DNA of 36,915 bases, from the NCBI GenBank assembly GCA_016709025.1, contig JADJEQ010000007.1, positions 1-36,915 of the forward strand. The letters run 5' to 3'. Each line of letters opens with the position of its first letter. The stretch's first letter is position 1. Position numbers and translations under genes: made by a program. This document shows, piece by piece, positions 7,731 through 17,197 of this stretch. Below the pieces are notes generated by a model. That model was not told the DNA's origin, did not search any database, and was given only the letters and a program-made list of their open reading frames with translations. The DNA is from Bacteroidales bacterium (GTDB lineage Bacteria; Bacteroidota; Bacteroidia; Bacteroidales; Lentimicrobiaceae).

Positions 7731-10700
7731 ATGAAAAAAAAATCCAAATTCAGAAGAAGTCCGTTTTTAAATTTCTTTATTTGTGTATCCATTCTGTTAA
7801 GCGCTCAAGTGCCGGCCAAAGCTTCAGAAGAGGATTTTGTTCTCACAATACAAAACATAGTTCAAACAGCCACCAATGTGCTCGAGTTTGACATTTACCT
7901 TTTGGATACCGATCCAACCCAACCTTTGAACTATCATATATCCAAATGGGGATTAATTTCAACAGCGATATTCTGAACGGAGTTGAATTTGCCGAAACTT
8001 CCAGAGTACCTGGTATTTCGGAGCTGCCCCCTGACATAGAGCCCGTATATATAAATGTAGTAACTTCCGGTCTGATAGCACAGAAGGCATAGGTTACCCG
8101 GGGCAGGAAACGGGTATATTGTTTCTTCAGTTTCCCCGAACGAGGATCACAAGACTCAGAATCACCAATTCCCTGTCTTTTGCAAGTGGTTCGACACCTG
8201 ACTTTTCGTTTACTTCAAGTTCGGCAATCGATCCTTCCTATGCAACTAAAGTTGCAATCTACCAGGGTGGGATTACCAATACTTTCCTGACAGTTATACC
8301 GGGTATAAATGCCAATGTTCTTGAGAATCCGGCATTTACCCAACCTATAATTTCAAATTCAGCAGGCGGTAATATAGAAGAATCTTATTTTGAAGAGAAT
8401 ACACCAACCAGGCAATATAATGTAAGTGCAATGAATCTTACGGATAATCTGATAATTACTGCTTTTTCAACGACAAGCCTGCCATTGGATTGCCAGCTTA
8501 AAGTTTCTTTGTCACCGACTGAGGGATTCACTGATCTTATCAATCTATCTCCTTTCAATGGAAGCATTGATACCATTATTTATGTTAAACCAGCCTGTAA
8601 TGTTGTTCCAATGTGGTGTCACGGAACAATCATGCAAACAAGTACGGGTGCTATTCCGGACACAATTAACGTAAATATTGAAAACCTATATTACCAGCAC
8701 TGTGCACCAATAGCCGGCCTGGGCAATGTAACCGGAGTTGCGGGATCAAAGGTTCATGTGCCATTTATGGTTACGAATTTTAACAATATCAGTGTTGCCA
8801 GATATTATATTGATTTCGATCCTGCTGTATTATCACTTGACAGCATTAAAAATATCAATTTAAACGGGGGAATACCTGATTATTATGTCTGCTATAATTG
8901 TCCAAGCCCGCATAATTGCTGCTTTGATGCAACTTTGTACGTTTTTTTCAATATTACCAGTATCGACCCATCCATGAGCAGGTTATTTATAGAAATTTAT
9001 TCAGAATTCGGAGTTATGGTCGAGGAGGGTGAAAATCTTTTTTGATATTGTTTTCAATTATTCAGGGGAGTTTCGCAACTGCACTTTACCGATGGGGAAT
9101 ATCTGTTTTGCAGTAATTGTTCGTTATATGGCGCCGAAATCATTAATGAACCACACGAAGACTATTATTTCAATGGTTCGGTGGGGCCTGAACTACCTAA
9201 AACAATAAATCTCTCACTTTATCTGGAAGGTCTTTTCAATACTTCAACCAATATCATGAACCAGGCCAGTGGAAGAGACTTCCCTGCCGGTTCTGCAGAT
9301 GAAATATGGATTGGCTTTACTCAAAATACCTTCCCTTATACCATTGTATACGAGATAGATTCTGTATTGGTTGACAGGAACGGCTTTTGCCAAATTGAAA
9401 TTCCGGGCAATATGAGCGGAGAGAAATACATTGTGGTCAGACACCGGAATAGTATTGAAACCTGGTCAGCAAATCCTGTTTCAATAGAAGGGACGGAAAT
9501 TTCATACGATTTTACGAATGAAATTGATAAAGCGTTTGGAGATAATCTGAAACTGATCGGGAGTAAATATTGCCTTTTCGGAGGTGACGTGGATCAGGAC
9601 GGTTTTGTGGATACCGGTGATATGTCACCTCTTGATAATGATGCCTTCAACTACGCTTCTGGTTATATATCAACGGATGTTAATGGTGATGGAATGGTTG
9701 ACACCGAAGATATGACCCTTGTGGATAATAATGCCAGCGGATATGTTGCAGCAAATTACCCTGTTGTATTAATGCCTGTTCTGACGACAGGTGTAGTAAC
9801 GGATATTACCGGATTTACTGCAAAAGCGGTGGCGATATTCCTTATGATGGAAATGTGAGGTAACATCGCGTGGGGTATGCTGGAGCACTTCCCCAAATCC
9901 GACATTATCAGATAACCATACAAATAATGGTCCAGGTACAGGCACTTTTGAAAGCAACATTACCGCACTTCATCTTGCAACAACCTATTATGTTAGGGGC
10001 TTACGCCACCAATATAAATGGAACTGCTTATGGAAATGAGTTGACTTTTACAACAACTTCTGATGCTTTCATTTGTGGAACTACCCCTGTCACGGATGTT
10101 GATGGCAATATTTACAATACCGTTTTAATTGGTGATCAATGCTGGATGAAAGAAAATCTGAATACCGGTGTAAGAATTAATGGTTCCTTTAATGCGACGT
10201 TTAATGGTATAAATGAAAAGTATTGTTATCAGGATAATCCTTCAAACTGTGAGATATACGGCGGATTGTATCAATGGACAGAGTTGATGCAATCCGGATT
10301 CGGCGATCCGGGGAATTCAGGAATTTGCCCGGATGGTTGGCATATTCCGACAATTGGTGAATGGGCAGACCTGATTAGCCTTGCCGGAGGAGAAGAGATT
10401 GCAGGAGGAGCATTAAAAGAAGCGGGCACAACACACTGAATTCTCCAAATACCGGTGCCAGCAACTCAACTGGTTTTACCAGTTTGCCGGGCGGATACAG
10501 ATGGCCAAATGTAATGTTTATGCTTATACCGCAGAATGTGGCAGCATTGTTACCAATGATGGCGGTATAGCAGTAACAGCAAGAGGTGTATGTTGGAGTA
10601 CTTTTCCCAATCCTGCCATTGCCGGCAGTCATACCAATGATGGTACCGGTATCGGCCCATTTACAAGCGCGATAACAGGTTTAGTTCCTTCAACTCATTA

Positions 10701-11680
10701 CTATGTAAGAGCTTATGCAACAAACAGTGCCGGAACAGCATATGGTGAGGAACATGATTTTTCTACTTATACTACCATACCCACCATGAATACTTTACCG
10801 GTAAGGTGGATCACCGGAAACAGCGCGATAAGCGGTGGTGATATAATTAACAGTGGCACAGCCAATGTTACATCAAGGGGTGTTTGCTGGAGTACTACTC
10901 CTTATCCTACAATTGCCGATGACCATACAAGTGACGGATTTGGTACCGGAACTTTTGAAAGTTATCCGACCGGGCTTGATTTTTCAACAACTTATTTTTT
11001 AAGAGCTTATGCTACCAATAGTGAAGGAACAGCATACGGGGATGAGATGAGTTTTACAACACTGGATGATATTATATGCAATGGTTTTATGTTAACTCAT
11101 TCTGAAGGAAGCGTAGCACCCGTTACCAAAACTGTAACCTATAATGTTATTGCAACAGGTCTTTTCAGGACAAACCAAATGTTGGATCACCCAGAATCTC
11201 GGAGCTGACAGGCAAGCTCTTTCAGCCACTGACGATACTGAAGAATCTGCCGGGTGGTACTGGCAGTTTAACAGAAAACAGGGATATAAACACGACGGTA
11301 TGATCCGCACCCCAAATACAACATGGAATTTTTCCATCAGTGAGAACAGTGACTGGATCAGTGCAAACGATCCCTGTAACCTGATGCTGGGTAGTGGCTG
11401 GCGTATTCCATCCAGAACAGAGTGGTATAATGCCAGTATTTCCGGTAACTGGAACAACTGCAATGAAACATTTGCATCGATGTTAAAACTGCATAATGCC
11501 GGCATCCTGGGAAACGATGATGGGGTGTTATACTACCGCGGTGCGAATGGCAATTACTGGAGCAGTACACAGTACAATTCAAACTTTAGCTGGATCCTCG
11601 GCTTTTATAGTGACGGTAGCTGGATTGGACATGGCAATTCCAAACCAGGTGGTCTCACCCTCAGGTGCCTCAAAAACTGA
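7731..11680 (+). CDS. Secreted adhesin-like protein: cohesin-like, dockerin-like, Fn3-like and FISUMP lectin-fold modules (frameshifted)
   Basis: MKKKSKFRRS plus a hydrophobic stretch ending near AQVPAKA is a signal peptide. The reconstructed protein has about 1,310 residues. In order: an N-terminal beta domain; a cohesin-like domain (GVAGSKVHVPFMV, YYIDFDPAVLSLDSI) near 8730-9060; a dockerin-like module with two calcium loops (DVDQDGFVDTGDM and DVNGDGMVDTEDM, 9588-9720); an Fn3-like repeat (GVCWS...YYVRAYATNINGTAYG); a FISUMP module (IGDQCWMKENLNTG, GGLYQWTELMQ, GICPDGWHIPT); two more Fn3-like repeats; and a C-terminal lectin/FGE-like module (GWRIPSRTEWYNA, GNYWSSTQYN, LTLRCLKN). No T9SS tail is seen. 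Frameshifts lie near 7950, 8090, 9040 (T6 for T5), 9065, 9850, 10437 and 11160. It is probably a surface binding protein. It stands alone and is flanked by the direct repeats at 7385 and 11806. Confidence 0.8.
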
Positions 11681-11805
11681 AATTTTGATTGACCCGGCTT
11701 TGGAATCAAGAAAAGTATCTGACTCCGGGTGAAAACGCAATGAGCTTATTTTTGCAATGAATAATTATCTTTTCGTGAAATTTAAATAAGATATAGCGAT
11801 TCTTA

Positions 11806-11918
11806 GGGGGAGCACAAACAAGGCACCGAAACAATAACCTGAGGTTTACCGCCAGCTACGGCGAACGGATAAACGAAGGGAAACTACTCCGCAAGGTTGG
11901 TTTCCCTTCTTGTTTTTA
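11806..11918 (+). repeat. Direct repeat copy B (orphan 3' fragment)
   Basis: This is a 113-base near-copy of 7385-7495, in the same orientation, 126 bases after the adhesin stop. Upstream of GGGGGAGC there is no similarity to the region before copy A, so this copy lacks the promoter and 5' two-thirds of the candidate RNA. A complete gene on one side and a bare 3' fragment on the other is the pattern left by insertion at the 3' end of an RNA gene. Confidence 0.9.
11875..11917 (+). terminator. Intrinsic terminator inside repeat copy B, after the adhesin gene
   Basis: GAAGGGAAAC and GTTTCCCTTC form a perfect 10-bp stem, with a loop that can itself fold on CCGCAAGG, followed by TTGTTTTT. It probably also ends transcription of the adhesin gene, whose stop is at 11678-11680. 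Confidence 0.85.
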
Positions 11919-12173
11919 TGGTACATTGATCATAAGCCTTATCAGAAAACAAAATTCTCTCATATGTAATTAAGGTTGAGGTTAAGGTTGAGGTTGAGAT
12001 TCAACCTGAATTTCAGCCTGGCAGGCTTGATCTTAATTCTAACCATTAAGCTCATTATTGAAGGTTATTTCTTTCGGGCTTATAATTATCATTATTGAGT
12101 GACTAATTTATAAATTGATCCGGTCAATTTCGAAAGTTCTGTTAAGTTTGCACTTCTTTAGCCTCTATTTGTT

Positions 12174-12692
12174 ATGCTTTTGGAAGAACTGTTGCTAAGA
12201 GAGCAATCACGCGCCAATACAGATTTGATTATTAACATCGTAAAAGCGAAACCGGAGGTTTTTGAAGATCTCTGGAAAATAGTTTTACTCAATACGGACC
12301 CTTTGAGTCGCCGGGCTGCCTGGGCGGCCGATTATTGTGCCGAAATAAATCCGGACTTTATCCAGGATAAAATAGAAGAGTTATCGGCACGGGTAACTTA
12401 TTTTAAGAGCGATGGTCTGAAAAGACATGCCCTCAGGATGTTGTCGCGGTCACCACTGCCCGATGAAAACCTGGGCGTGCTGGCCGATGCCTGTTTCAAC
12501 TGGCTTCAATCACCTTCTGAGAGTGTAGCTGTTAAAACGTACAGTATGGTTATCCTGCACAGGATATCTGACAATATTCCTGAGATCAGAAGGGAACTGT
12601 ATGATATTATTGAAATTCAACTGGAAGAGGCGACACCTGGATTTAGAAATATAGGGTTGAAGATCATGAAGAAACTCGCCGGACGGAGGTAG
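12174..12692 (+). CDS. HEAT-repeat-like conserved hypothetical protein, 172 residues
   Basis: One of two clearly intact genes in the window. It opens MLLEELLLREQSRANTDLI and consists of paired amphipathic helices. Motifs such as LSRRAAWAADYCAEINPDF, LKRHALRMLSRSPLP and FRNIGLKIMKKLAG have the spacing of HEAT/armadillo repeats. No signal peptide or membrane segment is present, so it is probably cytoplasmic and a protein-binding scaffold. Function is not known to me. It converges with the DUF5362-like gene, the two stops being 20 bases apart. Confidence 0.75.
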   Translation: MLLEELLLREQSRANTDLIINIVKAKPEVFEDLWKIVLLNTDPLSRRAAWAADYCAEINPDFIQDKIEELSARVTYFKSDGLKRHALRMLSRSPLPDENLGVLADACFNWLQSPSESVAVKTYSMVILHRISDNIPEIRRELYDIIEIQLEEATPGFRNIGLKIMKKLAGRR

Positions 12693-12712
12693 TTTCGCAT
12701 CAGAATCAGGAC

Positions 12713-13186
12713 TTATACTTTGAAAACATCGCCGGTAAACATCCCCATACCAAAAATTACCATCGCGATGATAAACAGGATATATAAACCTATCATGACA
12801 ATGGTAATTATTCCTACTGTCCTGAAATGCAGCGCCAGGTTCTTTAGTGCAAGTCCAACCAGTTGATCGCTTGACTCCATAAAAGCTTTCCTGATCAGGC
12901 TTCCGAAGCGCATCAGGTAAATAATTGGTAAGATGTAAATACCGCCCAGCAACAGGTAAATAGCACTGAAAAATACCGGATTTACGGGAGTTTCGGCTGT
13001 TTCATTTATTAAAGGAAGCACAAAGGCAAGAATGAGGCTGGTTATTAAAAGAATGACAACCATTAAAATACCCAGTATACCAAAGAAAGTCGTCCATTTT
13101 CTGGTTTCTCTCAGCGATTGAATTGCTTCATTGTTCAGGGTCAGGCGTTCTCTTCCGGAATCAGGGGTGTGATCAGTAATATCCAT
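12713..13186 (-). CDS. DUF5362-like four-helix membrane protein, 157 residues
   Basis: Intact minus-strand gene. A polar N-terminus containing LNNEAIQSLRETRKWTTFFG leads into four hydrophobic segments: ILGILMVVILLITSLILAF, FFSAIYLLLGGIYILPIIYL, and the closely spaced TVGIITIVMIGLYILFIIAM. Between the second and third lies a conserved-looking cytosolic loop (RFGSLIRKAFMESSDQ, LALKNLALHFR). The leading LRETRKWxxFxxILG and the LKNLxxHxRxxGI block match my memory of DUF5362 proteins of Bacteroidota. No function is known. Confidence 0.75.
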   Translation of the reverse strand: MDITDHTPDSGRERLTLNNEAIQSLRETRKWTTFFGILGILMVVILLITSLILAFVLPLINETAETPVNPVFFSAIYLLLGGIYILPIIYLMRFGSLIRKAFMESSDQLVGLALKNLALHFRTVGIITIVMIGLYILFIIAMVIFGMGMFTGDVFKV

Positions 13187-13236
13187 AATCTATCAATTAA
13201 TTTATAATCAATTTGTTGATAAAAATGAAATGGTTT

Positions 13237-13543
13237 AGAGACTGTTTAAAATTTATAATTCGATTTTCAATAGGCAGGTGCAACAATAAAGAGAAAACCA
13301 GGGCTCAAAGTTGCACAAATTTATTTTGCTCATTTAGTGTATCCAAGGCTTAGTGTTTTGTGTCCCAGCCTGCCGGCTGGCAGCCGCCGCGGGCGGGTTG
13401 GCAAGTTCTTTTATATTTTTAAACGGACAATAGTGATAAAATTTACAAATTTTTCAGGATTTTGCCATTGTCTGTGCTATTTTATTCGTAACCTGCCAAT
13501 AGGACGCCTATTCATAGACTTTAGTAAAATTTAAACAGTCTCT
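13237..13543. mobile_element. MITE-like inverted-repeat element, family A, copy 1 (307 bp)
   Basis: The ends are AGAGACTGTTTAAA (13237-13250) and its exact complement TTTAAACAGTCTCT (13530-13543). If the end is taken as GAGACTG, both sides are flanked by TTA, a possible 3-bp target duplication. The inner ends (ATTTATAATTCGATTTTCAATAGG on the left) match those of the 61-bp element at 31407-31467. The interior has no gene; it holds a G+C-rich CCTGCCGGCTGGCAG-type palindrome near 13370. It fills the 400 bases between two minus-strand genes. Confidence 0.65.
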
Positions 13544-13562
13544 TATTCTCTCAAAGACCTAT

Positions 13563-13588
13563 AAAAAAAGGCAGCCATAAAAGCTGCC
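13563..13588 (-). terminator. Intrinsic terminator of the small minus-strand gene
   Basis: On the minus strand GGCAGC and GCTGCC form a stem around a 7-base loop, followed by seven T (13569 to 13563). It lies just after the stop of the gene at 13594-13895. Confidence 0.8.
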
Positions 13589-13593
13589 ATGTT

Positions 13594-13895
13594 TTAATCT
13601 TCAGGATCGGCTGCAGGATCATTTTCTGGAAACCCTTCATCCGATTCTTTTTCGTCGTTGATATCGTCAAGATTATCATCATCGTTTATGCTCCCTTTGG
13701 TATCTATTTTTACGGGTACTTTTACCAGATAACTGGCATCTTCAGTGTCGACCGTGATAGCAAAAAGAAATCATCTCCCTTGGTTTTTACTTTAATCACA
13801 TGATTGTTGTAACCAAGCGGGTATTTTTTTCTGATTGCCTCAAGCACTTCAGGTGTTACATTGCTATAGCTAACTACCAGACGTTTGCGTTCCAT
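13594..13895 (-). CDS. Small conserved protein with acidic tail, about 100 residues (one frameshift)
   Basis: It starts MERKRLVVSYSNVTPEVLEA followed by IRKKYPLGYNNHVIKV, then after one frameshift near 13770 FFFAITVDTEDASYLVKVPV, and ends in an Asp/Glu-rich disordered tail (DDDNLDDINDEKESDEGF). No signal peptide or membrane segment. The frameshift sits in the GATTTCTTTTT stretch, again a T-run. Small cytosolic proteins of this kind, with a basic N-terminal half and an acidic end, are common in Bacteroidota, but I know no assigned function. It was too broken to appear as one open frame. Confidence 0.6.
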
Positions 13896-14037
13896 ATAAT
13901 TAATTCGAAATGGTTTTAAAAAAGTTTACAATAATACGGAAGTAATTTAAAAATCCGGTAAACAGTATGTTAAAAATATTTAAAGAACCACATGTTTCAC
14001 ATTTTAAGGCCCCGATTTCAACTTATTTGAGGTCATT

Positions 14038-16047
14038 TTACCTTTTAAGTACGATTGCAGTCCTGTTTGTGACATATAAGCTGAGTTGCCAGATTTTCAA
14101 CTGACTGTTAAAAACCGCCGGATATGAAATTGTTTCATCAACCCTTCCATGACCGCCAAACTCTTTGTTATCGCTGTTAAGAACAATTTTATACTCACCT
14201 TGTTCAGGAACAGTAAAGATATATCCCGGAATACTGTTGAATGGGTGGAAATTAAAGATAAATACCAACTGCCCGCGTGAAAAGACGATGGTTTTATTGG
14301 CCTCATCCATATTTAATTGTGTGGCAAATTCGCTGTCAAGAACCCTTTGATTTTTGATCAGGTCAATCATCGCCTTATCAAATGCAGCCAGGAATTTGTA
14401 TTTAAGTCCGGGATCTGCAGGAAGCGACCATTGCCTGCGTGCAAAATGATAGCTCCAGTTATTGCCTTCACGCGGAAAATCAATCCATTCGGGATGTCCG
14501 AATTCATTTCCCATAAAAGTAAGGTAAGCGTTGCCGCCGAGTGATATGGTGAACAACCGGATCAACTTATGAAGGGCAATTCCGCGGTCAACAACAATAC
14601 CCGGATCATCCACGTGCATGTGCCAGTACATATCCTGGTCCATCAGCCAAAAGCAAGCGTCTTATCACCTACCAGGGCCTGGTCGTGTGATTCGGCATAA
14701 GCAACCGTCTTAACGCCTGGCAGCCGGTTGTTCATTACATTCCAGAGCTCATGTATGTTCCAGTCTTCATCCTTGTATTCTTTAAGCAACTTGATCCAGA
14801 AATCGGGAATACCCATACCGAGCCGGTAATCGAACCCGATTCCGCCATCGGCAATGGGTGCAGCCAGTCCGGGCATTCCGGTAACGTCTTCAGCTATGGT
14901 TATTGCATCCTTCTTTATTGTATGGGCCAGTTTATTGGCCAATTGGAGGTATGTAATGGCATCCCATTCAACACCATCGGTAAAATATTTCCATGGAGAA
15001 TCGATCACTGCATTGCCATGATGGAAATACATCATAGATCCGACTCCGTCGAACCGGAATCCATCAAAATGAAACTCCTTAAGCCAGTATTTGACATTTG
15101 AGAGTAAAAACTGAAGTACTTCAATTTTACCGTAATCAAAAAGCATTGAATCCCATTGGGGGTGTAAACCTCTTTCACCCGCGTGGAAATACTGATGATC
15201 GCTGCCATCAAACATATTCAGACCTTCATTCAGATTCTTCACTGTATGCGAATGAACGATGTCCATGATCACTGCAATTCCCATTTTGTGCGCTTTCAGG
15301 ATAAGTGCTTTCAAATCTTCGGGCGTTCCAAAGCGGGAAGAAGGTGCAAAGAAGTTTGCTACATGATAGCCAAACGATCCATAATAGGGATGCTCCTGAA
15401 TGGCCATCATCTGAATGGCATTGTAGCCACATTCTTTAACCCAGGGTAAAATGTTGTCGGCAAACTCATTGTATGTTCCCAGCCCTTCCTTTTCCTGGGC
15501 CATTCCAACATGGCATTCATAAATGAACAGTTTTTCAGCAGTATTGGGTTTAAAGTCGTCACCTTTCCAGTCGAACTGGCTGAACCACAGTTGTCCCGAG
15601 AAGTTTTTTGTATCTTCATCCTGCACAACACGGTTAATAAATGCCGGAATCCGGGGGCAGGAATCCATTGTCTCCTTCAACCCACACTTTTATTTTACTT
15701 CCATGGGTAAATGTTTTGCCATATTTCTCTTCATCGATAAATATTTCCCAGATACCACTCCCGACAATGTGAAGGGGGTGGGAGCGGGGATTCCAGTCGT
15801 TGAAATCACCTGACAGATACAATCCACGGGCTGAAGGTGCCCATTCCCGGTAATACCAGCCTTTCAATTTTGCATCGTAAACAATTCCAAGAAATTTGTA
15901 GGCATCGGCAAATTTGATTAACGAGCCGCTATGGTTTTCGATGACCGTTAATTTGTCCCTGTATCGCTGGATCCTGGCTGAAACTTCTCCGGCTACAGGC
16001 TCAAGCCATGGATCTGTTCTTACTATACCTGGTGTTTTTTGTTTCAT
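14038..16047 (-). CDS. glgB: 1,4-alpha-glucan branching enzyme, GH13 (frameshifted)
   Basis: It makes alpha-1,6 branches in glycogen. The reconstructed protein is about 669 residues and resembles the eukaryote-like (GH13 subfamily 8) branching enzymes more than E. coli GlgB. An N-terminal CBM48 region (GWYYREWAPSARGLYLSGDF, then NDW) is followed by the barrel: GYNAIQMMAIQEHPYYGSFG, VIMDIVHSHTVKN, the nucleophile Asp in FDGFRFDGVGS, the acid/base Glu in IAEDVTGMP, and the transition-state Asp in YAESHDQA. The C-terminal part includes NEFGHPEWIDFPREGN. Two frameshifts: near 15650, and at 14645-14650 where CTTTTGGCTGATG should be CTTTTTGGCTGATG (AFWLMD). The start at 16047 gives MKQKTPGIVRTDP. 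No other glycogen gene is adjacent. Confidence 0.93.
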
Positions 16048-16248
16048 TTTGTAAAGTTAGTTTATCCCGAAAAGAAATATTTGTCTTTTATTCAGAATTG
16101 CGGTAAATGATGGTTAAAAATATGAAAATTGAATGAGAATGCCTCAGATTTATTTTTTTTCAATTAAAGAAATTTGAAATGCCTTGTTAAGAATGCTTGT
16201 CACTTTCAGGAAAGAATTGCTCCTGATAAAATACCAGATATTTACTGA

Positions 16249-17078
16249 TTAATCCTGATTAATCCTTCCGCCACAATATTTGCAGAAAACGGCATCATAA
16301 TCATGTCCCTCTCGCATACAATTGTGACAAACCTGGGTTGTTGGTTTACTTTTTCCGGTCAAGGTTTGAAAGTTCAACAGTCATGATCCCGGTTGGAACA
16401 GCAATAATGGCATATCCCATCACCATAACAATACTGGCAAAGAACATTCCGACACCGGTTTGGGGCGAAATGTCACCATATCCAACCGTTGTGAGTGTAA
16501 CAACGGCCCAGTAAATACTGGTTGGAATATCCCTGAATCCATGCGCAGGACCTTCAATAACATACATTATGGCGCCGATAACGACCACAAGAACTGCGAT
16601 GGTTGACAAAAAACGAGGATTTTCCGACTGCTGGCGATCAGGGCTTTTCGTAAAAACTTCGGCCTCAGCAATATATCCGGCCAGTTTAAATACCCTGAAA
16701 ACCCTTAAAAGCCTCAGAATTCTGATAACCATTAAATACTGGGCACCGGGTATAAGCAGGCTGACCATGGTTGGCAGCACCGACAACAGGTCGATAATTC
16801 AAAAAGCTGAAGATATAGGCAGTTTTTTTTTCGAACCACATAAATCCTGCAAATATATTCGAGCAAAAACAATACAGTAAAAAGCCATTCTCCTGCTGTA
16901 AAAAACGGCTGAAATTCAATGGAGTATTCGTGAACGCTTTCAACAATAACCAGTATTACGCTTAATATGATCGACCATATCAATACCACATCAAACAACT
17001 TACCCGCAGGGGTGTCGGCCTCAAAAACGATTTCGTAAATTCTTCTTTTAACCGAAGGCTTCTATCAGGCTTACTCAT
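16249..17078 (-). CDS. Voltage-gated potassium channel (Kv type) with C-terminal zinc ribbon (frameshifted)
   Basis: The reconstructed protein of about 277 residues has the six-helix Kv layout: FDVVLIWSIILSVILVIVE (S1), GEWLFTVLFLLEYICRIYVV (S2), LLSVLPTMVSLLIPG (S3), an S4 with regularly spaced Arg (RILRLLRVFRVFKL), S5 (LSTIAVLVVVIGAIMYVIEG), the pore with selectivity filter TLTTVGYGD, and S6 (FFASIVMVMGYAIIAVPTG). After a shift near 16348 the frame continues into CHNCMREGHDYDAVFCKYCG, a four-Cys zinc ribbon, ending at TAA 16249-16251. The start ATG at 17078 (MSKPDRSLRLK) requires restoring one A in an A4 run. It is an inner-membrane K+ pathway; the zinc ribbon is a likely cytosolic sensor or assembly module (inference). 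Confidence 0.88.
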
Positions 17079-17197
17079 TCCAATCGAATTATTTTGTAAA
17101 AATAGGCAATTCAGCATATTTGTCGGAAGGTTTTGAAATATACCCTAAGAGTTGGTTAAGGATTTTTTATTTTGCTTAAACTAATATTAACCGGAAC

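Larger units (their letters stand above)
11681..12173. other. Intergenic stretch with repeat copy B and a short tandem repeat
   Basis: No gene is visible in these 493 bases. They hold direct-repeat copy B with its terminator (11806-11918) and, at 11971-11998, a short tandem array of the unit TTAAGGTTGAGG that is partly complementary to TCAACC just after it. The following 170 bases, up to the HEAT-like gene, are AT-rich leader DNA without a promoter I can defend. Confidence 0.5.

Noticed and set aside
11144..11680. Diversity-generating retroelement target (lectin-fold C-terminus with WSS and a final RCLKN)
   Set aside because: The fold is the one used by such targets, but no reverse transcriptase, accessory gene or second template copy of 11540-11680 is present in the window; the repeat that follows is not adenine-variant.
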